A stretch of DNA of 35,640 bases from IMG/VR virus record IMGVR_UViG_3300037245_000525, positions 1 to 35,640 of that record; one strand, given 5' to 3'. Position numbers and translations under genes: made by a program. The stretch comes from a virus. Shown here one piece after another: positions 1 to 8,200 of this stretch. The notes beneath the pieces were generated by a model. That model ran no database searches. It saw only the letters and a list, made by a program, of their open reading frames with translations, and was not told the DNA's origin. Positions within the stretch are counted from its first letter, which is position 1. Each line of letters opens with the position of its first letter.

Positions 1-95
1 CCCAGACGAACCCGATAAAGGATGGTGTGTGTTCCGATGAAAATCATGCGGCGAAGTGGTGGACGAGACGGTACCGGGGGCCGAGTTCGGTTGAC

Positions 96-515
96 CTATG
101 AAACCACCCACCTAGCCTCTACACCCCTGCTGTCAACGTGGCACCTATTGGAATACCGCCCTATCCCATACTTGCCGGGGTAGGTGCGGCACAGATATTT
201 ATACTGTTCTTTCGCGCTAATCTGTATCCACTTGCCACGGTTCCACAGCATCTTTCCGCGTCGGAATAGTTTATGATCCGCTGCCTTCCCCCGTATATGT
301 TCGCTATTTTCAGCCGCGCCGGGGATGGTGGCGTTGTGCGCTGTGCACCGGTTGGGGCCGGTGATGTCGATGCGGATACCCGTTTTGAGTGTGTGCCTGA
401 AATGGTCGCACTCGGCTTGCAGGATCGCCACCAATACAACGTCAGCCACATCCATGCCACAACCGCAGCGGCAAGCGAACTCGGAACGGGATAGATTGCG
501 TGTCAGATCGCCCAT
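96..515 (-). CDS. M15A-type peptidase, probable endolysin
   Basis: 139 aa. Zn-dependent peptidoglycan peptidase of the M15A (YcbK/DUF882-like) fold. The sequence shows the N-terminal FACRCGCG segment typical of the family, SEHIRGKAAD at residues 71-80 (zinc ligands H73 and D80) and HVD at 126-128 (third ligand H126). It should cleave cross-link peptides in the host wall at lysis. There is no signal peptide, so it would need a holin or another export route; the 42-aa membrane protein just upstream is a candidate. I chose the ATG at 515, preceded by AAAGGAAATCAA. An in-frame GTG at 611 would add 32 residues unlike the family and would overlap the upstream gene. This is the last complete gene of the late unit. 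Confidence 0.85.
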   Translation of the reverse strand: MGDLTRNLSRSEFACRCGCGMDVADVVLVAILQAECDHFRHTLKTGIRIDITGPNRCTAHNATIPGAAENSEHIRGKAADHKLFRRGKMLWNRGKWIQISAKEQYKYLCRTYPGKYGIGRYSNRCHVDSRGVEARWVVS

Positions 516-601
516 TTGATTTCCTTTCGAGGAAAAAAGCCCCGCACCCCGGCGGAGAGTTCCGGGGGCGAGGTAAGCGCGGGGGCGGTACACCCGCCTT
601 T

Positions 602-730
602 CTATTCCCACCTTTTCAGCGCGGCCTTCACAAAATGATTACCGAGTATCAACATAGCCGCACAGCTCGCAATGTGGGTAACGAGTTCTCGCCAGATTAA
701 CGGGTCTTGTAGGTGGGCTAGTTGGCACAT
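602..730 (-). CDS. 42-aa single-pass membrane protein, possible holin or lysis accessory
   Basis: A short gene with a good ribosome site (AGGAAAG, 8 bases before the ATG), starting two bases after the stop of the DUF1353 gene. The product has a polar N-terminus, one hydrophobic stretch at about residues 16-30 (LVTHIASCAAMLILG) and a basic C-terminus (KAALKRWE). It lies directly upstream of the endolysin. Position, size and a single membrane span fit a small holin or a lysis accessory protein; this is inference, as I see no family signature. The hydrophobic stretch is short, so a peripheral protein is also possible. Confidence 0.6.
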   Translation of the reverse strand: MCQLAHLQDPLIWRELVTHIASCAAMLILGNHFVKAALKRWE

Positions 731-732
731 AA

Positions 733-1113
733 TCACGTCTTTCCTGTTGCTATTGCGTAGGCTCTTACACCTGAGTATATCAAGTTACGGCGAATCCAGC
801 CCACCCCTGAATCCTTCATGGCGCGTTTGAATATCTGGTCACCCAACTTGCGCGAGCACATCTTTTGGACGCACAGCCAATCGTGTATCACCGCAGCCTT
901 GCGGTACTTGCCCGTGAGTGGCGAGCCAATGAGACTCCAGAATGGGCGGGGTATACTCGCGCCGTCCGTAACAAAACCAATGGTAGCGGTAACGTTCTCC
1001 ATGCCCAGGTCGTTGGCTTGATCGGTGTCGAGGATGTACGCAAGGTCGTCATCAAGCTGGATGTGCTCATCGTCAATGAACGTCGCTGCGAGTAGGTACG
1101 GGAAACTGCCCAT
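733..1113 (-). CDS. DUF1353 family phage protein
   Basis: 126 aa. The central block TDGASIPRPFW followed by GKYRKAAVIHDWLC (about residues 49-80) is the signature of DUF1353, a small family found in tail and lysis regions of many phages. Its role is not established. The conserved HDW has been suggestive of an enzyme or metal site, but that is not shown. The gene starts one base after the end of the large exported protein and is followed at once by the 42-aa membrane protein, so it belongs to the tail-lysis end of the late operon. Full length for the family. Confidence 0.8.
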   Translation of the reverse strand: MGSFPYLLAATFIDDEHIQLDDDLAYILDTDQANDLGMENVTATIGFVTDGASIPRPFWSLIGSPLTGKYRKAAVIHDWLCVQKMCSRKLGDQIFKRAMKDSGVGWIRRNLIYSGVRAYAIATGKT

Positions 1114-1114
1114 C

Positions 1115-3040
1115 TTACAACTCCAATCCTATGCCAAGGTTAAGCCCTGAAGTGTCAGGGGCAACGGGCACACCAGCCACCGCGCTAACAGCGGGGTCAG
1201 AGAATGTGCCGGAAATTGCGCCTTTTTCACCTTTGATCTTGTAAAAATATCTGACACCGTTTGTGCGTCCGGTGTGCGTGTATTCCAGAACATTCCCTAC
1301 AACTATCGTGGCACCTCCGACAGGATCGCCGCCGGTTAAAGATGTGCCCCACAATACTGAATAATTATCAGCATCGTCAGTTGCAGCCCACGTCAACTCA
1401 ACAGATTCATCCGCTCCGGTTGCTGTTACGCTGGTTGGTGCGGCATACGAGACAAAGAAATTTGCGCTGTCCGTCGCGCCCCAGCCGTCCGAACTAAAAC
1501 CGCGTACGTGTATTAGCCAAGCACCATATCCGATAGAAGAAGAATCTATTGAAGCATCTACGCTAAACGGACTGGAGCCACCCGGCATAACCCCCGCCGT
1601 GCCAGAACCTTCGCCGGGATCAGAGTTGCCAATGTACCACTCCCATGCAGTCGTTACGTTGTCACCATCGGTGATGGTGGCGCTCAGTTCAATGTCGTCA
1701 CCCTTCGGTATGGGCGTCGTAGCGACTGCGGTGTTAGTGACTACTGGAGCAGAGACAGCGAGGGAATATTCAGCGTACAGCCCAATCTGATGGGCGTCAA
1801 CATATGTAGTGTGAATGTCTGGTGACGCACTCCACACTTCCGTTGTGAAGTTATATGGCGTATTAAACCTGTAGGCCAAGCTAGGAGAAACGTTGTCGTA
1901 CCAAGAAAAAGCATCAGCGTCTATAGCTAAAGCAATGCAATGATCTGTGCCCGGCGATAACACCATGCCCGGCGAGCCGGAAGCAGGTATCGTTATTTTG
2001 GTTTTGCCTGTTATTGTGCCTACCGTAAAATTCCCGGTGTCACCTTCGAGATTCACGGGTTCGGGGGTTGCGTTTTCATCGTAAATGGCTCCCGCAACTT
2101 CAAGCCCTGTGCTGCCCGTATCTCCCCAATAAACCACACTGTCAAGTGTTACATCACCTACACCATCGAATGCCCCATTTCCTCTAGCTACAATAGCAGC
2201 GAAGTTCTCGGCCGTAAGAACGGGCTCAGCAGTGTATCCCAGGTCTGCCGACACCGAAATAGTCTGCGGATTCCCAATCCCCCGGCGCGTCATGTCAGCG
2301 TCAAACTGTGCATTCCTGAAAAATACTTTGTCGAAGGTGTACGGGCCTACCTGTCGGTATCTGCCATACGCCCAACCTGTTATTTCTCCGTTGAGCCAGC
2401 CGATTGCTATGGGTCGGGGCGGGTGGGCTATTTTGCCAGTGGTGTAGCGGTGGTGCCCCCCACTGTTGCGCTTGTCTAAGTGGTAAATGGCGATGGAGTA
2501 GGGTACCCAATCAGGGTAAGTCGAGCCGGGTAGGAAGTTGGCGGGGTCTTGGATGGTAAAACTGCAATCATCCACCATGCCGCTAAACGCGATGCGCTTC
2601 GGTATCCACTCGCCTTGAGGGATATTCGCTACGGGCATACCGCTGTAAATCAGGGCTACGCCGTTGCCGAGGTAATTCTCAAGCGCGTCGGGTACACGGG
2701 CACTCTGGAGGTCAACCAACTGTAGAAATGTCGCGCCATAAATATGGTTCTTTAGCGGGACTTTCCAGCCGTAGGGAGTCTCCACCATCGGGCCGTCGTA
2801 CTCCAGCCCCACAGGCTGCATGTACAGCACGTCGGTGCTACCGTCCTGCCATGGGTAGAGGGCGAGGGCTTTCGCGTCCAGGTCGAGGTAAAAACTGCCA
2901 CCGCGCTCAATGGCGTCGGCTTGCTGAGATACAGGTATGTTCTGCCACATCCCGTTAAGGCGTCGCCAATGGTCAGGCGCAGCGATAGCAGTAGAGGCCA
3001 ACAGGACAAGGGCGAGGAGGGAGAGGGCTAGTTTACGCAT
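1115..3040 (-). CDS. Large exported or virion protein with signal peptide and C-terminal FN3 domain
   Basis: 641 aa. Residues 1-21 form a textbook Sec signal peptide (MRKLALSLLALVLLAS, cleavage after AIA). The middle (about 25-430) is rich in aromatic residues, glycine and beta-prone sequence with no domain that I recognise. About 432-533 looks like an Ig/PKD-type beta domain (ELSATITDGDN, AWEWYIG). About 534-625 reads as a fibronectin type III domain (SVTATGADESVELTW, YFYKIKGE). It sits after the tail fibre in the tail module, so a spike or adhesin on the virion is the usual expectation, but the signal peptide points to the periplasm or cell surface. It could be a surface-displayed adhesin made during infection. 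Function unknown. Confidence 0.75.
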   Translation of the reverse strand: MRKLALSLLALVLLASTAIAAPDHWRRLNGMWQNIPVSQQADAIERGGSFYLDLDAKALALYPWQDGSTDVLYMQPVGLEYDGPMVETPYGWKVPLKNHIYGATFLQLVDLQSARVPDALENYLGNGVALIYSGMPVANIPQGEWIPKRIAFSGMVDDCSFTIQDPANFLPGSTYPDWVPYSIAIYHLDKRNSGGHHRYTTGKIAHPPRPIAIGWLNGEITGWAYGRYRQVGPYTFDKVFFRNAQFDADMTRRGIGNPQTISVSADLGYTAEPVLTAENFAAIVARGNGAFDGVGDVTLDSVVYWGDTGSTGLEVAGAIYDENATPEPVNLEGDTGNFTVGTITGKTKITIPASGSPGMVLSPGTDHCIALAIDADAFSWYDNVSPSLAYRFNTPYNFTTEVWSASPDIHTTYVDAHQIGLYAEYSLAVSAPVVTNTAVATTPIPKGDDIELSATITDGDNVTTAWEWYIGNSDPGEGSGTAGVMPGGSSPFSVDASIDSSSIGYGAWLIHVRGFSSDGWGATDSANFFVSYAAPTSVTATGADESVELTWAATDDADNYSVLWGTSLTGGDPVGGATIVVGNVLEYTHTGRTNGVRYFYKIKGEKGAISGTFSDPAVSAVAGVPVAPDTSGLNLGIGLEL

Positions 3041-3050
3041 TGATTACCCC

Positions 3051-3377
3051 TTAACGCTCGAAGGTGAGCCCGACCATTGCGGTGGCGTCTGTGCCTGTAT
3101 CGCACACCTTCCACGTTCTGACACGTAGCAGCGACCCCGCAGCCATAACGAATATCGGGGCGTCTGAGCAATCATAGGTGGTCTTGTCGTTGGTGGCGAT
3201 CACCCGCACGTCACCAGCACCGCCTATGTATACCGCTGTGAGCGGGGGGCTATGCTCTGTTGAGTCGCTTTTGGTAATGGCGACTGTCTTGGTGCCCGGC
3301 TGCACCCATTCCTGCTTCTCTGCGAGGGCGGCGGTTGCAAATAGAAGTATGACGATGGCGAGAAGTAGTTTTTTCAT
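3051..3377 (-). CDS. Small exported protein resembling a phage spike-base fold
   Basis: 108 aa from the ATG at 3377, which has GAAAGG seven bases upstream; an ATG at 3392 overlaps the previous stop (ATGA) but has no ribosome site. Residues 1-19 are a Sec signal peptide (MKKLLLAIVILLFATAALA). The mature part has the pattern SDSTE..PPLTAVYIGGAGDVRVI, then AAGSLLRVRTWKV and DTGTDATAMVGL. This resembles the short spike-base proteins of gene transfer agents and phages (RCAP_Rcc01079 type). Two cysteines (C70 and C92) could form a disulfide, which fits export. The fold assignment is from remembered pattern, not a search. Confidence 0.65.
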   Translation of the reverse strand: MKKLLLAIVILLFATAALAEKQEWVQPGTKTVAITKSDSTEHSPPLTAVYIGGAGDVRVIATNDKTTYDCSDAPIFVMAAGSLLRVRTWKVCDTGTDATAMVGLTFER

Positions 3378-3388
3378 CTGTGTGCCTT

Positions 3389-3652
3389 TCATGGACCAGT
3401 ATTGTAAACATGCTGTGCAATGCTTTTCTCAAGAATGCAGATTCTACTTGTCAGGTGCCCACGGTCTGCTTCGCCGGTTGCGAGGCGTTCACCGTGTTGG
3501 GCTTGGATGGTTGCATAAGCCTTTAAGTCACCCCGTAAACCATCGTAGGAGCCGGACGCAACGGAGGCGGCTATTGTGAGCATCGTCATGGATAGAACCA
3601 CTGCGATACCCACCGCCCACGTTATTGCCCTTGTTACGCTTATGTCTCCCAT
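3389..3652 (-). CDS. Small membrane protein with coiled-coil tail, possible spanin or holin-like
   Basis: 87 aa. One hydrophobic helix at about residues 9-32 (ITWAVGIAVVLSMTMLTIAAS) follows a short N-terminus. A polar, helix-prone C-terminal half (about 38-80) is likely a coiled coil. This N-in, C-out layout is that of inner-membrane spanins or other lysis accessory proteins, but I see no specific family motif. The ATG follows GGGGGT. It lies between the PagL-like barrel and the small exported protein, overlapping the possible upstream start of the latter by ATGA. Role inferred from layout only. Confidence 0.65.
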   Translation of the reverse strand: MGDISVTRAITWAVGIAVVLSMTMLTIAASVASGSYDGLRGDLKAYATIQAQHGERLATGEADRGHLTSRICILEKSIAQHVYNTGP

Positions 3653-3660
3653 ACTACCCC

Positions 3661-4092
3661 CTAAAAAGTTACGCCTACGGTGAAAAAGTCAACGCCACGA
3701 TTGGCCTGTTTCGCGCTTTCATCCCCGTGCTGGAAAAAGTTAGCGCCGTTGCTAAAGTGCATCCACCTGAAGACGAAGCGGTCATAGGTCACGCCAGCGG
3801 TTAGGGTGAATTGTAAGTGATTGTCAAGCGCGTGGTGTTCGGTGATAGCCCCAACCCCCACACCAGCGAACAGCGGCCCGTAATGGCCTTCCTTGAGGAC
3901 GTGGGCGTAGTGGGTAGTGCCGAACCAGCCCCCGCCCACTCGCACCGGGCCAGCGTCGGTTAGGAAGCCTGTAATCTCTTCGCCTGTGAACTCGGACATG
4001 CCCCGTATGGAGTGGCCGAGGTGTACTTCGCTTGCTGAATAGCAAGGCGCAGAAAAGGCAAAGAGGCATAGGATTATGACTAGGCTGCGCAT
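3661..4092 (-). CDS. PagL-like outer-membrane beta-barrel (putative lipid A 3-O-deacylase)
   Basis: 143 aa. The signal peptide spans residues 1-19 (SLVIILCLFAFSAPCYS). The mature protein alternates polar and hydrophobic residues and ends in FFTVGVTF, a C-terminal aromatic residue with hydrophobics at -2, -4 and -6, as in the BAM beta-signal. HFSN at 112-115 matches the HxSN active-site motif of PagL (His and Ser of the His-Ser-Glu triad). NRGVDF at 131-136 aligns with the N-x-G-x-E segment, so D135 would replace the catalytic Glu. Length fits the PagL/acyloxyacyl hydrolase family. Start: the ATG at 4092 overlaps the tail-fibre stop (TAATG) and has AAGGAG; the ATG at 4122 lacks one. If active it would remove an acyl chain from lipid A in the outer membrane. 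Confidence 0.65.
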   Translation of the reverse strand: MRSLVIILCLFAFSAPCYSASEVHLGHSIRGMSEFTGEEITGFLTDAGPVRVGGGWFGTTHYAHVLKEGHYGPLFAGVGVGAITEHHALDNHLQFTLTAGVTYDRFVFRWMHFSNGANFFQHGDESAKQANRGVDFFTVGVTF

Positions 4093-5219
4093 TAGTTGAC
4101 ACTCCTTGACAGCTCGTACCAAACGCTACTTATCAGGATAAAAATAGCGGTATCGCCCACGCTTGTGTTTGTCCAATCAGCGCCACCAGCAAGCACCAGG
4201 GTTGCGCCATCAACTAGGTCAACCTTGCCCGTTGTAGAAAGAAAAAGCAGCCGTATTACTTGGCCTTCTATCCCATCATTAAAAGTAGTGATGGCATAAC
4301 TTGCCCCATTAGGCACAGTGAAGGCAGAGGCACCCACTACAGATGGGGTGGTATCGCCGTCTGTGATTGCAGCAACCTCAACCACCTCCACCAGTGCCCC
4401 ACCGTTTGCCGCGTTGCTATGGTCGTGGGTGGCATTGGTATAGTTTGCTATCGTGGGGATCGTGAGGGTATTGCCACCCCCAGCCGCGTCGGCGTGGTCG
4501 TGGGTGGAGTTCGCAAAACTGGTAACAGCCGGGGCGGCTAATGCTACCGTCCCATCGTCGTAGCCGTCGAGCGTTTCGGTTACGGTTCGCACTGTAGCGG
4601 TATGCGCTACGAGGTCGGAGCCCTTGCCCACGTCGGAGCTAATCAGGTCTGCGAGTCCGTCCCAGCTATTACCGTCTACTGCTAGGTCAAAGTTGGCGAG
4701 GTTGCCGCTGCCATCGTAGCCTATGACGTTACCCGCCGCTGGTGCCACGAGGAAACCCGGCGCGCCCTGCACGGAGTTCTGATAGCGTAAGGCGTTCACG
4801 TTGGCATCTTCTATTTGCTTCACCAGCGATACCGCCCGGTCGAAATCGTTGTTGACCACATCGGGGCGAAAGTCACCGTTGAACTGGTAATCTACTGTCC
4901 TACTGGTTGGGATTGCTGAAACGATGGTCACCGCGTCGTCAAGGGTTGCGCCGCTGTCCAGGGTGATCGAGCCGCCCGCATCTTCCCCTGCACCCGCTAC
5001 CGTGTAGGCCGTGGTGATGTCGGTAGAGTCGTTGGGGGTTGCGCCCGAAGCGGTGATGTAGACGCTCAAATCGGTATCGGCGTAGATTTTAAACGTGTAG
5101 TTGAATACCGTCTGCCCAGCGGTGGCGGTGTATTCGTTGCGCCCGGCGTTGGTGCTGACGGTGGCGAATGCGGTTGCCGCCATGCAAAGGGCGATAAGGG
5201 CTAGAAGTAGTTTTCTCAT
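4092..5219 (-). CDS. Tail fibre protein with T7 gp17-like N-terminal domain and a Sec signal peptide
   Basis: 375 aa. Residues 20-145 match the virion-anchoring N-terminal domain of T7-type fibres (NEYTATAGQTVFNYTFKIY, DLSVYI, GGSITLDSGA, DYQFNGDFRPDVVNNDFDRA). This is followed by a short shaft with two THDH motifs (239-242 and 264-267), like the metal-binding HxH motifs of other fibre shafts, and a beta-rich tip (about 275-375). Unusually, the anchoring domain is preceded by a complete signal peptide (MRKLLLALIALCMAATAFA). The start overlaps the ejection-protein stop by TAATG. The virion role follows from the family; why it should be exported is unknown. Confidence 0.85.
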   Translation of the reverse strand: MRKLLLALIALCMAATAFATVSTNAGRNEYTATAGQTVFNYTFKIYADTDLSVYITASGATPNDSTDITTAYTVAGAGEDAGGSITLDSGATLDDAVTIVSAIPTSRTVDYQFNGDFRPDVVNNDFDRAVSLVKQIEDANVNALRYQNSVQGAPGFLVAPAAGNVIGYDGSGNLANFDLAVDGNSWDGLADLISSDVGKGSDLVAHTATVRTVTETLDGYDDGTVALAAPAVTSFANSTHDHADAAGGGNTLTIPTIANYTNATHDHSNAANGGALVEVVEVAAITDGDTTPSVVGASAFTVPNGASYAITTFNDGIEGQVIRLLFLSTTGKVDLVDGATLVLAGGADWTNTSVGDTAIFILISSVWYELSRSVN

Positions 5220-8200
5220 TATTGGGCTCCCAATTTAATGGCCTTGTTGCGTTTGATGTCCTGAATCTCCATGAATAGCCGGGGGTCTTCTTCCATCATA
5301 GCACCCTGCGCGGCATTTCTGTAGGCTTCAAAGACTGCCTTGATAAGTGTGGACTTCCCACCCTCTTGGCCGGCTGTCGCGTTCTGGTACATGCTCGTGC
5401 TGAAAAGCTCGCGTAGTTTGGTCTTCAAGGGCATCTTGACGAAGCGGTTATTTTCGCCTGCGTAGAAGCGAATGTACTTGTCATACTGGCGGGTGTCGAG
5501 TTCTACCCGGCCAATCATGTTGCGCGGCATTCTCAGAAGGGTCTGCTGCTTGACTATCTCATCGGCTATCGGGTCTTTCTTGTCGGTGCTGGTGTAGATC
5601 GGGCTCATTATGTCCGGGCCTAATCCACCACTCAACACAATCGGCTCCCCGAAGATGTTGCGCCGTGGGGGCAACCCCTCAGAGTAGCCGGGGATGCGCG
5701 AGCGTAGTTTTTCAAGTATGCCCTGCGTAGCCTCCAGGCCCGGCGACATAAGACGCTCTGCCTGTGCTACGCCAGCCGGTACAGCGGAACCAGCCAGCCG
5801 TTCGACCCACCGTTGCGCGCGTTTGTTGCGCTTGTCGGGATCGGGTGACACGCTGCTCATTACATCGAAGAACTCCGACACGCCGCGCATGTAGGTCTTA
5901 GAGGTGACATTCTGCGCGGTAGCAACTACGGCGGCGGTGGTCACGTCCAAGGCGTCGGCTTCGGTGGTCTGCCCTACTATCTCGGCTATGTCGGCGCTCA
6001 TGCCTATCAAGGCGCCAATCGGGTCAAGGCGGCTGTAAGAGTAATACGTATCGCCCACCTTGATCGAATACGGTTGCCAGCCTGTAGTTCTCAACAGATT
6101 ACGCATGGCGGGGTTCTGTGGGCCGCCCCCGGTGAGTTGACCTGATAAGGTGTAGTCAGCCGATGCCGCCATTACCATTGAGCCGGTCGCTATCTTGGCG
6201 AGTGCCAAGTCTCTACGCGCACCACCAGCCGCAACCTCTGCCCGTACATTCTTAGCGAGGGGCGCAAGGATGGTGCGCTCTCCTGCGTACTTCATAATGT
6301 TGACGGGTGTACGCACGAAGGGCACTATCACGCGCGCGCCCGGTATCTTCTTAACGAGGTCTTGCAGGGCTTTCCCGCCCTCTTCAAGCGGCTTGGTGAA
6401 CGTCTGGTAACGGGCGGCGTCTACAGAGGCAAGATGAAGATTTTCCGGGGGGTTCTCGACGATCTCGGTTATCCGTTTGGCGAGGTCGTCACCTTGCAAA
6501 CCTTCGCCGCTCGCCTGCCTGAACGCCTGCGAGTGTAGCTCCATGCGGTAACCAACAGACTTGAAAAACTCATCCGAAGCGGTCAAAAGCCGTCCGGGGA
6601 TGCGTACCGTTTCGCCCATGAAGTCAGCGAAGCGCCCAGCCGTGCCACTAAGCCCAAGGTTCTCCCCGGTGAGTGCTTTGTGCCCCTGCGTCTCTATCTT
6701 GGTTACTACGTCGGCGGGCTCCCCGGTCTTCAGTGCTTTCCACGATAGGCGCATCCCGTCCTTCGCGCCCTGCACCATGCCAAATAGAGAGGCGGTGGCT
6801 TCACCTTCGGGGATGCTCTGCACGTCCAGCCCTGCGCCAATCAGCGACGCCACCTTGCGCTCTGCCACCGACCATGCAGCGGTGATGGAGTTGCCGAGTA
6901 CGTTGACCATATGGGTGGCGGGGCTGCTGAGTAGCCCGTTAATCCACGCCTCAAATACTATATCTTTAGTCTTCGCCCCCGCCGACTGTTTGATGAAGGT
7001 GTTTATCTGGTGCGGGTGTTCGAGCTGTAAGAGCTTATCAGCAAGGTCGCGGGACGTTTTGACACCACCACCAGCTTCAAGGGCTTCTTTGATTGCGCGG
7101 GCTTGGGCTTCCTCGCTCTTGGCGGCGATGCGGAACGATTGGAGCGCCCGGCCTGCTTCGGCGGTGGCTCCTGATACCTGTAGTTGGATCGCGTGGTGGT
7201 TCGCCATTGCTTTTCGGAACTTGATGAGGTCAACATCCGCGCCCGCAGAAGCAGCCTTAGCAAGCTCCACAAGATTTTCACCAGAGGCCACAAGAATTTT
7301 ACGAGCAGCAAGAGCTTGTTCGGCATTGAATGCTTCCCCTTTCCTGCGCTTTAAGAGGGTGTCAACGGTCATCCCTAGATCGGCGGCTAGCTTCTCCGTC
7401 TCCTCGTTGGTGATAACTTCGCGGCGGGCCTCGTTGATGTCTTTGGAGAACTTCTCGCCTACGCGCTCAATCAATTCCTTTACATCGTCGGCTGTTTCTA
7501 GTTTCGCCGTATTGATGTTGAGTGCGCGTTCCTCTCCTGCCTTCTTAGAACCCACTTTAAAAACAGGCTCATCAGTTTCGTCAAAAGGTTTAAATTCCGC
7601 GTCCGGCTCAATTTTGGCCTCCCCTTCTACTTTGGGTGCTTCCCCCGTGGCTGCAAGGCGCTCAATGGCCTCTTGCTCGGCGTCTGCTGCCCCCTGAGCG
7701 AGCTTTCTCGCCCTGTTGGCCCTGATACCCTTGGCGGCGAAGAAAAGCCCGTCAGAGAGGACGCCGAGCCCTAGCCCTTCGATGGCATTCTTAAAGCGGC
7801 CTTCGGCTTCGGTGTCGTCGGGTTGCGCGGCTAGGAACTCAGATACCGGGTTTTGTAGTTCCGGCTGCGCTTCTATCAAGTTGGATAGGCGGTCTTCGTG
7901 GGGGTCGAATACGGCGGCGTCCGCTACAGCGCCGGCCACCATGCTGGTGATGAAGGGTGCGCCCTTAGTCGCTACGCCTACAGCCTTGGATGCTGGCAGG
8001 AATCCGGTTAAGAACTGCGCCACTCCCCGGATTAAGCCACCTGTAACGCTTGCCGCCTCTTTTGTGCTGGGGATAAAGCTAGCCACGCCCATTTGAGGAT
8101 CGAACAAGGGGGCGAGTGCGGGTGCGCCTAGCGAGGTGAAAAGCGACTTGACCGAAGTGCTGATTTCCTCAACGGCGTCGGCAATCCCACCCGTTACCTG

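Noticed and set aside
1-47. Possible start of a gene running off the left edge (ATG at 47)
   Set aside because: Only about 15 codons are visible and there is no ribosome site. I see no terminator or promoter in 1-95.
516-611. Longer GTG start for the M15A endolysin
   Set aside because: The extra 32 residues are unlike the family and overlap the 42-aa gene; the ATG at 515 has a good ribosome site.
6561-7697. Open plus-strand frame of 378 codons
   Set aside because: It is antisense to the helical, Ala/Glu-rich part of the ejection protein; the product is Ser/Ala/Arg-rich without domains, and there is no plus-strand gene context.
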